Below are positions 17,573-24,979 of a DNA stretch of 64,000 bases, piece by piece. Location of the stretch: positions 1,364,001 to 1,428,000 of the forward strand of contig NZ_CP011504.1 in NCBI RefSeq assembly GCF_001028665.1. The letters are read 5' to 3'. Source of the DNA: Burkholderia pyrrocinia. GTDB lineage: Bacteria > Pseudomonadota > Gammaproteobacteria > Burkholderiales > Burkholderiaceae. Positions within the stretch are counted from its first letter, which is position 1. Each line of letters starts with the position of its first letter. Below the pieces are notes generated by a model. It was not told the origin of the DNA, searched no databases, and saw nothing but the letters and a program-made list of their open reading frames with translations. A program made the translations under genes and the position numbers.

Positions 17573-18703
17573 ATGGACACGACGATTTCGATCAAGCGAC
17601 GCCGGCTGCTCGGCGCGGCCGCCGCGTCGCTCGCGCTGCCCGCGTTCGCCGATACGCCCGCGCCGGCCCACGATGGAGCTTCCCGCATGACGACGCAAGG
17701 CAACTATCTCGCGGTCCGCCCCGACTGGCTCGCGTCGGCGCTCGAACCCGCGCTCGAGCCCGACCTGCCGATCGTCGACGCGCATCACCATTTCTATGAA
17801 CGGCCGGGCTGGATCTACATGCTCGACGACTATCTGCAGGACGCGCGCTCGGGCCACAACATCCAGGCGTCCGTCTACATGCAGGCGCAGACGCGCTATC
17901 GCAATGCCGGCCCGGCCGAACTGAAGCCGGCCGGGGAAACGGCCTATGTCGCCGGCGTGACCGAGCCGCTGCAGCACGGCCGCCCGGCCGTCGCGAAAGG
18001 CATCGTCGGCCACGCGGACCTGCGGCTCGGCGAACGCGTGCGCGACGTGCTGGAAGCGCATCTCGAAGCGGGGCGCGGGCGGTTTCGCGGGGTTCGGCAC
18101 CTGACCACGTGGGATGCCGATCCGACGCTCGCCAATCCGCTGTCGGCGGTGCCGCGCGGGCTGCTGCTCGATTCCGCGTACCGGGCCGGCGTCGCGCAGC
18201 TCGCGCCGCTCGGGCTGTCATATGACGCGTGGCTGTTCTTTCCGCAACTGCCCGAGCTGTTCGAGCTCGCGAAGGCGAACCCCGATACGCGGATCGTCGT
18301 CAATCATTGCGGCGGCGTCGTGCGGATCGCCAGTTATGCGGACAAGCGGCCGGAGGTGTTCGAGCGCTGGTCGGCGTCGATGCGCACGCTCGCGCAACTG
18401 CCGAACGTGTACGTGAAGGTCGGCGGGCTCGGGATGCGCATCAACGGTTTCGATTTCGAGAAGGGCGCGCGGCCGCCGTCTTCCGGGCAGCTCGCCGACG
18501 CGTGGAAGCCGTGGATGCTGACGTGCATCGAAGCGTTCGGCGCCGAGCGCTGCATGTTCGAGAGCAATTTCCCGGTCGACAAGGGTTCGTATTCGTACGT
18601 GAACGGCTGGAATGCGTTCAAGCGGCTGACCGCGCATGCGAGCCCGGACGAGCGCGACGCGCTGTTCCGGGGCACGGTCACGCGCGCTTACCGGCTCGGC
18701 TGA
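17573..18703 (+). CDS. Amidohydrolase family 2 protein with a possible Tat signal peptide
   Basis: A 376-aa TIM-barrel metal hydrolase, last gene of the IclR-controlled operon. VDAHHHFYERPG carries the metal-binding H-x-H motif and CMFESNFPVDK the late acidic residue. Relatives include lactonases and decarboxylases of aromatic and dicarboxylic acid pathways. The first 35 residues, IKRRRLLGAAAASLALPAFA, look like a twin-arginine signal peptide. However, a second in-frame ATG at 17687 has GGAG 8 nt upstream and begins just before the conserved domain, so a cytoplasmic form of 338 aa may be made instead of or beside an exported one. Confidence 0.88.
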   Translation: MDTTISIKRRRLLGAAAASLALPAFADTPAPAHDGASRMTTQGNYLAVRPDWLASALEPALEPDLPIVDAHHHFYERPGWIYMLDDYLQDARSGHNIQASVYMQAQTRYRNAGPAELKPAGETAYVAGVTEPLQHGRPAVAKGIVGHADLRLGERVRDVLEAHLEAGRGRFRGVRHLTTWDADPTLANPLSAVPRGLLLDSAYRAGVAQLAPLGLSYDAWLFFPQLPELFELAKANPDTRIVVNHCGGVVRIASYADKRPEVFERWSASMRTLAQLPNVYVKVGGLGMRINGFDFEKGARPPSSGQLADAWKPWMLTCIEAFGAERCMFESNFPVDKGSYSYVNGWNAFKRLTAHASPDERDALFRGTVTRAYRLG

Positions 18704-18730
18704 TGCGTATCGCGACAGGCTGGTGCGTGC

Positions 18731-19207
18731 TCACCCGGCTTCCACCAGCGCCGCGAGCTTCGCCAGCGCCATGCGCCAGCCGGTCTCGTTGTCGGCGGCC
18801 GGCACGCCGGGCGGCACCCCGTCGTGCACGGCGTCCACGCGCGTGCCGCCCGCTTCGTCGGACAGCGTGATCGTGATCGTCATGGCGCCGCGCAGCATCG
18901 GATCGTCGGTCTCGAACACGTCGATCTCGACGATCCGCTCGTCCGGCACGAGCGTGACGAAGCGGCCGTGATAGGTATCGGTGTGCGTGGTGGTCTTGCC
19001 GGTGCCGGCTGACGGCACGTCGTAGCTGAGCGACACGCGCAGCGCGCCGCCTTCGCGCGCATCGAACGCGTCCACGCGGCACGTCATGCCGTCGGGCACC
19101 TTCCATTGTTCGACCGCGTGCGGATCGAGCAGCGCGCGGTAGACGCGCCCGCGCGGTGCGTTCAGGTGCCGGCTGACCCGGGTCGAATGCGTGTGCGTGT
19201 GCAACAT
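18731..19207 (-). CDS. SRPBCC/AHSA1-domain protein (Bet v 1-like fold)
   Basis: A 158-aa protein of the START-like SRPBCC superfamily, activator-of-Hsp90-ATPase-homologue type. The start VSRHLNAPRGRVYRALLDPH and the end TGWRMALAKLAALVEAG are characteristic, with a lipid- or ligand-binding cavity expected. Function unknown. The ATG at 19207 follows GGGAGG. It lies downstream of a second SRPBCC gene with a 119-nt gap and may belong to the same arsR-headed group; such ArsR/SRPBCC sets are common in this genus. Confidence 0.9.
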   Translation of the reverse strand: MLHTHTHSTRVSRHLNAPRGRVYRALLDPHAVEQWKVPDGMTCRVDAFDAREGGALRVSLSYDVPSAGTGKTTTHTDTYHGRFVTLVPDERIVEIDVFETDDPMLRGAMTITITLSDEAGGTRVDAVHDGVPPGVPAADNETGWRMALAKLAALVEAG

Positions 19208-19326
19208 GTCGCCTCCCGCGGAGCGCGCGCGACGGTGCACGCCGGATGCCGGCGTGTCGTCATGCTTCCTTCAGGAATCGTAGGCGCGGGCGGGGCGGCA
19301 TGCAATGACCGCGCACGCGTCCGCGT

Positions 19327-19812
19327 TCAGCGCAGCGTGGCCGCGAATGCGTCGAGTTGCGTGATGCAGGTGTTCCAGCCCTCGAAGAAACCCAGCGCTT
19401 CGTGGCGCTCGCGCGTCGCGGCATCGGGGTGCATCACGCGCGCCTCGTAGCGGCTGCCCGCGGCGTCGTCGGCCATCGTGACGATCGCCGTGAAGCCGAG
19501 CCACGGCACCTGCGGCCGCCAGCCGCCGGTAAGCATCGACGTGAATGCGATGCGCGCTTCGGGCACGATTTCGAGGAAGCAGCCGGGATTGTCGCTCGTG
19601 CCGCCATCGGGGCCGCGCATGAACGTGTGGAAGGTGCCGCCCGGCCGCAGGTCGAACGCACGCACCTCGGTGGTCCACGGTTTCGGGCACCACCATTCCT
19701 TGAGTAGTTCGGGGTCGGTCCACGCACGCCACAGCGCGTGGCGCGGCGCGCGCAGCGTGCGTGTGATGACGAGATCGTGGGCTTCAGCGGGTTCGACGTC
19801 GCTTGCTGACAT
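19327..19812 (-). CDS. SRPBCC/AHSA1-domain protein
   Basis: A 161-aa SRPBCC protein: VITRTLRAPRHALWRAWTDP at the N-terminus, EWWCPKPWTTEVRAFDLRPGG in the middle (given here only as key residues W-P-K-P-W and DLRPGG), and GFFEGWNTCITQLDAF at the C-terminus. This is the glyoxalase/aromatase-like START fold; its ligand is unknown. Its ATG lies 29 nt inside the 3' end of the arsR-type gene, the usual arrangement of a repressor translationally coupled to the SRPBCC gene. That arsR gene is split by an insertion element, so control of this gene is probably disturbed. Confidence 0.9.
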   Translation of the reverse strand: MSASDVEPAEAHDLVITRTLRAPRHALWRAWTDPELLKEWWCPKPWTTEVRAFDLRPGGTFHTFMRGPDGGTSDNPGCFLEIVPEARIAFTSMLTGGWRPQVPWLGFTAIVTMADDAAGSRYEARVMHPDAATRERHEALGFFEGWNTCITQLDAFAATLR

Positions 19813-20003
19813 CTTGCTCCTCCTGGTGACGGCGTTCGACGAATTCGACGAGACGATCGGATCGCGCTTCCCACAGCGCGCGCTGCGCGGCGAGCCATTC
19901 CTCGGCCTCGGTCAGCCGGCTGCCGACCAGCGCGCAGGTGCGCGAGCGGCCGGTTTTCCGGGTCTGGACGAGGCCGCTGCGCTCGAGCACGGCGACGTGC
20001 TTC

Positions 20004-20702
20004 TTGACGTCCTCGTCCGTCTAAAGGCGGAGGATTCCCACTACTGGCGATGCACGTCCGCATCGGAGAATGTTCAACGCAGCATTGGTATCGCGATCAT
20101 GCAAGACACCACAGCCACTGCAGGCCCACTCTCTTATTCGCAGCCCCGCGATACCTTTCGGCCGCGTCGTGCTGTCTTTCGACCCGCACGCCGAACAGGA
20201 CTGGGTAGAACCGCTTTCGTCCACTTCCTCGAACGTGGCCCCGTGCGCCATCGCTTTGTAACGGAGCTTGTTCCGAAAGGAGGACCAAGATGCATCGTAG
20301 ACGCTCTTCGCAATCCTGGTTCTGGCGAGTTTGACGGCCGACACGTTGCCGACCGCGATGTAATCGAAGCGCCGCACCAGATCGAGCGCGAGCTTGTGCT
20401 GGAAATCGGCGCGGGCATTCGCCACCTTCGCGTGCAGCTTCGCGATATGTCGCTTGTGCTTTCGTGCCCGTTGCACTTTCGCCACTTGCGCCACTTGAGC
20501 GCGTGTTTCTGCGTGTCATTGCAGAAGTTCCAGACGTAGTTCACCGCACGGCTCTGTTTGTTAAGCAGTCCGTTGAGCGACTTCACCCGGTAGCGGTAGA
20601 CAAGAATCATACCGGTGATGCTAACCCGTGGAAGAAGCGGCCTGTCAACAGCACTCCTTTCTTTCCCACCATCAATGGCCGGGTTTACCGGAGCAAATCC
20701 TG
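20004..20702 (-). mobile_element. IS200/IS605-superfamily (IS1341-like) element, tnpB only, internally deleted
   Basis: A 699-bp element inserted 3' of TTCAT in the arsR-type gene (minus-strand reading). It carries no tnpA and one damaged tnpB. Boundaries come from the exact reconstruction of the host reading frame: left flank ...CGTTCAT, right flank GAAGCACGTCGCC.... There is no target duplication, as expected for this superfamily. The right end, just after the tnpB stop codon, holds an imperfect hairpin CCTCCGCC...GGACGAGG followed by ACGTCAA. Full-length relatives are usually 1.2 kb or more. Confidence 0.8.
20021..20610 (-). pseudogene. tnpB: TnpB (RNA-guided nuclease of IS605-type elements), internal deletion and frameshift
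   Basis: The N-terminal piece begins MILVYRYRVKSLNGLLNK at 20610 and runs to about HALKW. After a junction near 20475-20495 the C-terminal 150 residues resume in another frame (VQRARKHKRHIAKLHAK to GILRL). The joining region contains CAAGTGGCG twice in tandem. About 180 central residues, including the first RuvC aspartate, are missing. The zinc ribbon (CSACG...CSGCG) and the last RuvC motif HDRDTNAA remain. At the usual second acidic position the protein has AVGNVSA without a glutamate, as in a subgroup of TnpB. It cannot encode an active nuclease. Confidence 0.85.
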
Positions 20703-21041
20703 ATGAACGATGGCAGCGCCGTGTCGAACGGCGCGGCCAGTTCAGAGATGGTTCGCCTGCCGCCGCCGAGTGCGCTGACTATCGCGCAGCGTGTCGGATC
20801 GGCCAGTGCTTGGAATACGTCGTCGATACCGAGTTGAAAGTTTGCCATGCGGCGAAGCAAAGGCGATGCAGCGGGAATTTTCGTCGCGTAGGATGATGGG
20901 GCGGTAACACGCGCCGACCGGGCGCCCCGTTGCCGAAAGCCTGCCGCCGTCGCGTGAGCCGCGACGATCGGCCGGTGTTCCTTTTGATCCAGGCATACGC
21001 CGCGCTCACGCGGTGCGGCACGCCTGACTACCGGAGATAGC

Positions 21042-21572
21042 ATGACCGAACCTGTTACTGTCCGCCGCGTCGGCGCGAGCGATGCGACAGCTTGCGTCGA
21101 CGCGCTGGCCGATGTGCTGATTGACTGCGTCGAGGGCGGCGCATCCGTCAGTTTCATGTTGCCGATCGAGCGCTCGACCGCCGTCGCGTTCTGGACGCGC
21201 GTGGCCGATGGCGTCCAGAACGGCGAGCGCATCCTGCTCGTCGCCGAGGACGCGGCCGGCCGGATCGTCGGCACCGTGCAGGTCGTGACCGAGCAGCCCG
21301 AGAACCAGCCGCATCGCGCGGACATCGCGAAGATGCTGGTGTCGCGGCATGCGCGTCGGCAGGGTGTCGCCGCGCGGCTGATGGCGGCGGCCGACGCGGC
21401 CGCGCGCGACGCCGGCAAGACCGTGCTCGTGCTCGACACCGTGACGGGCGGCGACGCCGAGCGGCTGTACGAGCGGGCCGGCTGGCAGCGCGTCGGCGTC
21501 GTGCCGAACTTTGCGCTGATGCCCGATGGCGCGCTTTGCGCGACGACGTTCTTCCACAAGCAGCTCGCGTAA
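21042..21572 (+). CDS. GNAT-family N-acetyltransferase
   Basis: A 176-aa acetyl-CoA-dependent acyltransferase. The acetyl-CoA binding segment is VSRHARRQGVAARLMAAA (motif A, R/Q-x-x-G-x-A/G) at about residues 103-120, and ERLYERAGWQRVG is motif B. The N-terminal arm is typical. Substrate unknown; the combination resembles small-molecule or aminoglycoside-type acetyltransferases of unknown specificity. The start has the weak Shine-Dalgarno CCGGAG 10 nt upstream. It points away from the broken arsR gene across a 193-nt spacer. Confidence 0.92.
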   Translation: MTEPVTVRRVGASDATACVDALADVLIDCVEGGASVSFMLPIERSTAVAFWTRVADGVQNGERILLVAEDAAGRIVGTVQVVTEQPENQPHRADIAKMLVSRHARRQGVAARLMAAADAAARDAGKTVLVLDTVTGGDAERLYERAGWQRVGVVPNFALMPDGALCATTFFHKQLA

Positions 21573-21606
21573 CGGCGCGCGTCCACGTCGCTCATCGGCA
21601 TCCGCC

Positions 21607-22392
21607 ATGCATCCCGTCGCCCCCGCGCTCCTGTTCGTCACGCTTGCGGCCGGTGTCGTCGCGTGGCTCGCGCCTGCGTTGCTCGCGGCCGCGTGGCGAC
21701 GCCGCACGCAGGTGCCGTTGCGCGTGTTTTTCTACGGCATGCTGACCTTCCTCGTGTTCCAGCCAGTGCTGCGCATGTCGTGGCAGGTTCCGCTGTACCG
21801 CTGGCTCGCTCACGACCCGCGCTGGCATCTGCCGATGCTGGTGTTCGCGGCGTTGACGGCCGGGCTGTTCGAGGAATGCGGGCGCTGGGTCGCGTTCCGG
21901 TATCTGCTGCCGAAGCGGCGCGACGCGCAGACGGCCGTGATGCTCGGGCTCGGGCACGGCGGGCTGGAGGCGATGCTGCTGGTCGGCGTCGGGTTTCTCG
22001 CGCTCGGCACGGGCTACCTGCTCGCGCACGCGGGCGTCGTCGTGCCCGAGGGCGTGCAGTCGCTGATCGGGTCGCAGTTCGCGGGCATGACGCTCGCGTC
22101 GCCGTTTCTCGCGCTGCTCGAACGCACGAGCGCGCTGGCCGCGCATGTCGGGCTGTCGCTGATCGTGCTGCAGGCATTCGTGCGCGGCACGAAGCGCTGG
22201 CTCGCGTATGCGATCGCGATCCATTTCGTGATCGACCTCGCCGTCGTGTTGCTGACGCGGTACTGGCATGTCGGTACCGTGCTGGTCGAAGCGATCCTGT
22301 TCGCGTGCAGCGCCGTGCTCCTGTGGCTTGGCATTCGCTGGAGCCGATGGGGGACGGGCGCCGGCGACACGCGCTCTGGGCACGCAGCGTGA
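21607..22392 (+). CDS. YhfC-family intramembrane metalloprotease-like protein
   Basis: A 261-aa integral membrane protein with about seven helices. It carries the conserved motifs FEECGRWVAF, GHGGLEAML and IHFVIDL of the YhfC/CPBP-like glutamic intramembrane protease group, where the glutamates and histidines lie in the membrane. Physiological substrate unknown. The start at 21607 (MHPVAPALLF) lies 34 nt after the acetyltransferase stop codon on the same strand, so the two may be cotranscribed. The last 15 residues are hydrophilic. Confidence 0.85.
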   Translation: MHPVAPALLFVTLAAGVVAWLAPALLAAAWRRRTQVPLRVFFYGMLTFLVFQPVLRMSWQVPLYRWLAHDPRWHLPMLVFAALTAGLFEECGRWVAFRYLLPKRRDAQTAVMLGLGHGGLEAMLLVGVGFLALGTGYLLAHAGVVVPEGVQSLIGSQFAGMTLASPFLALLERTSALAAHVGLSLIVLQAFVRGTKRWLAYAIAIHFVIDLAVVLLTRYWHVGTVLVEAILFACSAVLLWLGIRWSRWGTGAGDTRSGHAA

Positions 22393-22666
22393 CGCGCGTC
22401 GCCCGTTTCAGCCGTGCGCGGCGGGGGCGGTAGCCGGGTGGCCGGCCGCTCTCCGGATCGCCACCGGCTGGCGAGGTTCAAGGCCATGCCGGCCGTGACG
22501 ATGACGATGCCGGCGAGCGCAGGGACGTGTCCCCGGTCTCGCTGAGCGTCGAGCGCCGGGCCGCGCCGGAAGCCGGCCGGAACGAAAAGCAGGGCCGGAG
22601 GCGTCGCCGGTCCGATATATTCACGCAGGAAGAACGCCAACAAGACGCTACGGACCCGCCGCCTCG

Positions 22667-23245
22667 ATGAAACGCTCCCATGTCGCTCTCGCCCTCGCGG
22701 GCCTGCTCGTCGCACTGCCGATTGCCGCGTACGCGCTCGTCAAGCCGCTGCGCATCGTCGCGCCCGCGCTGATCCCCGGCGTGTCCTGCCCGAGCGCCGA
22801 CATCTGCACGGACGATGCCGCGAAGCTCGGCGACGCGCAGCAACTCTATCGCGACGGCTATGCGCGCGCGGCGGCGGCCGTCGGCGGGTTCCGTGCCGCG
22901 CCGCGCGTCGTGTTCTGCTCGACGCTCGCGTGCGCCGACGCATTCGGCCTCGGCCAGCGCGCGGCACTGACGCTCGGCAATTTCGGCGTGGCCGTGGCGC
23001 CGCGCGGCTGGCAGACCTACTTTCTCGCGCACGAGCTGATCCATCACCGCCAGGCCGAAGTGCTCGGCAACCTGGCCGTCGCGATCAAGCCGCGCTGGCT
23101 GATCGAAGGGATGGCGTATTCGCTCAGCGAAGATCCGCGCCATCCGCTGACGGAGCCGTTCGAATCGTGGCGCACGCGTTTCGATGCGTGGCATGCGGCG
23201 CTGGGCGGGCAACCGCTGTGGGATGCCGCGCGAGCGGTGGAATAG
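22667..23245 (+). CDS. Exported small zinc metalloprotease-like protein (HExxH)
   Basis: A 192-aa protein with an N-terminal hydrophobic segment (SHVALALAGLLVALPIAAYA) that acts as signal peptide or anchor. AHELIHHRQAE at about residues 124-134 is a zinc-binding HExxH motif, and WLIEGMAYSLSED about 17 residues later supplies a glutamate ligand, as in gluzincins. Cysteines at CPSADIC and FCSTLAC could form disulfides in the periplasm. I do not recognise a characterised relative. It is preceded by a 274-nt gap without a gene and appears monocistronic. Confidence 0.8.
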   Translation: MKRSHVALALAGLLVALPIAAYALVKPLRIVAPALIPGVSCPSADICTDDAAKLGDAQQLYRDGYARAAAAVGGFRAAPRVVFCSTLACADAFGLGQRAALTLGNFGVAVAPRGWQTYFLAHELIHHRQAEVLGNLAVAIKPRWLIEGMAYSLSEDPRHPLTEPFESWRTRFDAWHAALGGQPLWDAARAVE

Positions 23246-23286
23246 CGCGGGAGCGCGGGAAGCGCAGCGCGCCGCTGCGCGCTTCG

Positions 23287-23871
23287 TTACGCCGGCGCGA
23301 CCGGACCGTCGCGTCCGTCGGTGAGCGCATCCCGTCCCGCGTCGAGGATCTCGTCGGCCAGCGCGGGATCGGTGCCGGCGATCGCGCGCGACAGCACGAG
23401 CGCGCCGACCATCTGGCTGAAGACTGCGAGCGCATCGCGGCGCGTCTGTTCAGGCGTCGCGCCTTCGGTCGCCACCATCCGTTCCAGCCGGTCGAGATAC
23501 GCTGTCAGGCCGTGCGCGTAGCGCGCGCGCGCCGCATCGGTCAGTCGCGGCGCGTCGCCCGCGAAGCCGGACAGCGGGCACCCGGCCTCGACATTGTCGC
23601 GATGCGCTGCCGACAGATACAACGCCACCTGCGCGGCGAGACTGCCGGCGTTCGGCGAATCCGCGCGGTCCTGCATCGCCTTTTCCATCACCTCGGCGAC
23701 CAGCGCATCCTTCGACTTGAAGTGGTTGTAGAAGCCGCCCTGCGTGAAGCCGGCTTCCTTCATCAGCTCCGTCAGCCCGACGGCGTCGACGCCGCGTACG
23801 CGGAACAGCCGCTCGGCGGCCGCGACGATCGCGCTCCGGTTCTCGGCAGCCTGCTGTCTTGATACGCCCAT
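23287..23871 (-). CDS. TetR-family transcriptional regulator
   Basis: A 194-aa TetR repressor: helix-turn-helix at about residues 25-50 (VGLTELMKEAGFTQGGFYNH) and a C-terminal ligand domain with a TetR_C-type GCPLSGFAGDAPR segment, as in regulators of oxidoreductase genes. The ATG at 23871 follows GAGGGA. It is divergent from an SDR gene across 348 nt that contains an imperfect 18-bp palindrome (23970-23987). Control of itself and of the SDR gene is the natural inference; the ligand is unknown. Confidence 0.92.
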   Translation of the reverse strand: MGVSRQQAAENRSAIVAAAERLFRVRGVDAVGLTELMKEAGFTQGGFYNHFKSKDALVAEVMEKAMQDRADSPNAGSLAAQVALYLSAAHRDNVEAGCPLSGFAGDAPRLTDAARARYAHGLTAYLDRLERMVATEGATPEQTRRDALAVFSQMVGALVLSRAIAGTDPALADEILDAGRDALTDGRDGPVAPA

Positions 23872-24219
23872 CGATCCCTCCCTGATTCTGCTGATCGCGT
23901 CGATTGAAAAACACAATGGCGGTCACAATTGACATGCCCGGGCGGCGCGAACACAATGCACCGCAAAGACAATGGTGATCGACATTGATATCGAGTGTAG
24001 CCGACTTGGCGGGCAGTGCGAAGCCACGGCGGGAACACGGATGGAAATCGGTCGAGGTCTTTGGCGCCGCAGGGTGACCGGAAGCGGACGGCTCACCGTC
24101 TGCTGCCCGTCATCTGGCGGCGCAACGGTTCGGTACGTAATGGCAGCCTCGTTTTCCACCGGATCTCACGCGCGCGACGAGCCGGCGCGCATGCGATTCA
24201 TCATGCGAAAGGAACGATC
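23872..24219. other. Divergent TetR/SDR spacer
   Basis: A 348-nt spacer without a gene. It holds a cluster of similar words near the TetR gene (CACAATGGCGGTCACAATTG, then ACACAATGC and AGACAATGG) and the palindrome at 23970-23987. The 130 nt before the SDR gene show no box beyond the Shine-Dalgarno AAAGGAACG. Confidence 0.6.
23970..23987. promoter_or_regulatory. Candidate TetR operator
   Basis: CAATGGTGATCGACATTG is an imperfect 18-bp palindrome (CAATG...GATC...CATTG, 14 of 18 positions symmetric). It lies 99 nt upstream of the TetR-type start codon in the divergent spacer. Assignment rests on position and symmetry only. Confidence 0.45.
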
Positions 24220-24924
24220 ATGAAGATCGAAGGTGCAGTCGTTTTCGTGACGGGCGCAAACCGCGGGCTCGGGCTCGAGTTTGCGAAGCAGGCGCTCGCA
24301 AGAGGGGCGCGGAAGGTCTATGCGGCGGCGCGCGATCCGGCCACCGTGACGCTGCCGGGCGTCGTGCCCGTGAAGCTCGACGTGACCGATCCGGCGGCCG
24401 TCGCCGCGGCGGCCGACGCGGCGCGCGACGTCACGCTGCTGATCAACAACGCGGGCATTGCGCGGCTCGGCAGCCTGACGGACGACGGCGCGCCCGACGC
24501 GCTGCGCGAGCACTTCGAAACCAACGTGTTCGGGATGCTGGCGATGTCGCGGGCGTTTGCCGGAACCCTTGCCGGCCATGGCGGCGGCGCGATCCTGAAC
24601 ATCCTGTCGGTCGCGAGCTGGGTGAACCGGCCGATCCTGGCGGGCTACGGCGTGTCGAAATCGGCCGCGTGGGCGCTGACCAACGGGCTGCGCCATTCGC
24701 TGCGCGAGCAGCGCACGCAGGTCGTCGGGCTGCATGCCGGTTTCATCGATACCGACCTGACGCGCGGCCTCGACGTGCCGAAGGCAACGCCGGACGACGT
24801 CGTGCGCCAGGCCTACGACGCGATCGAAGCGGGAGCGGAGGAAGTGTCGACCGACGAGTTCACGCGGCACGTGAAAGCCACGCTGTCGTCGGGCGTCTAT
24901 CTGGAAGAACCGGCGCCGCGTTGA
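24220..24924 (+). CDS. Short-chain dehydrogenase/reductase (classical SDR)
   Basis: A 234-aa NAD(P)-dependent oxidoreductase with a Rossmann fold. TGANRGLGLEF is the cofactor loop (residues 11-21), NNAG (77-80) the structural motif, ILSVAS holds the catalytic serine, and Tyr143/Lys147 (YGVSK) complete the active site. Substrate unknown. ATG at 24220 with AAAGGAACG upstream. Divergent from, and probably controlled by, the TetR gene. It converges on fabV with a 55-nt gap containing a GC-rich stem but no T-run. Confidence 0.93.
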   Translation: MKIEGAVVFVTGANRGLGLEFAKQALARGARKVYAAARDPATVTLPGVVPVKLDVTDPAAVAAAADAARDVTLLINNAGIARLGSLTDDGAPDALREHFETNVFGMLAMSRAFAGTLAGHGGGAILNILSVASWVNRPILAGYGVSKSAAWALTNGLRHSLREQRTQVVGLHAGFIDTDLTRGLDVPKATPDDVVRQAYDAIEAGAEEVSTDEFTRHVKATLSSGVYLEEPAPR

Positions 24925-24979
24925 CGCCGCCGGGAAGCACGACCCGCCGCCCGCGCTGCGCGCGCGGCGGGCCGTGCCG

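Larger units (their letters stand above)
19784..20848 (-). pseudogene. ArsR-family regulator interrupted by a TnpB insertion element
   Basis: The 5' part (20848-20703) encodes FQLGIDDVFQALADPTR and then GGGRRTISELAAPFDTALPSF, the first helices of an ArsR winged-helix domain. The 3' part (20003-19784) encodes KHVAVLERSGLVQTRKTGRS and the C-terminal helices. Removing 20004-20702 rejoins ...LPSF-M-KHVAVL... in frame: 146 + 220 = 366 nt, 121 codons plus stop, the normal length and sequence for this family. The intact gene would head an operon with the two SRPBCC genes. As it stands it makes at most a 58-residue fragment with a foreign tail and no recognition helix pair. Confidence 0.9.

Noticed and set aside
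15838..17703. A 621-codon minus-strand open frame across the CoA-transferase and MFS genes
   Set aside because: It spans two real plus-strand genes and is made of low-complexity Arg/Glu/Gln runs.
24941..24971. GC-rich stem between the SDR and fabV genes
   Set aside because: Stem without a T-run on either strand in a region of extreme GC content; no basis to call it a terminator.
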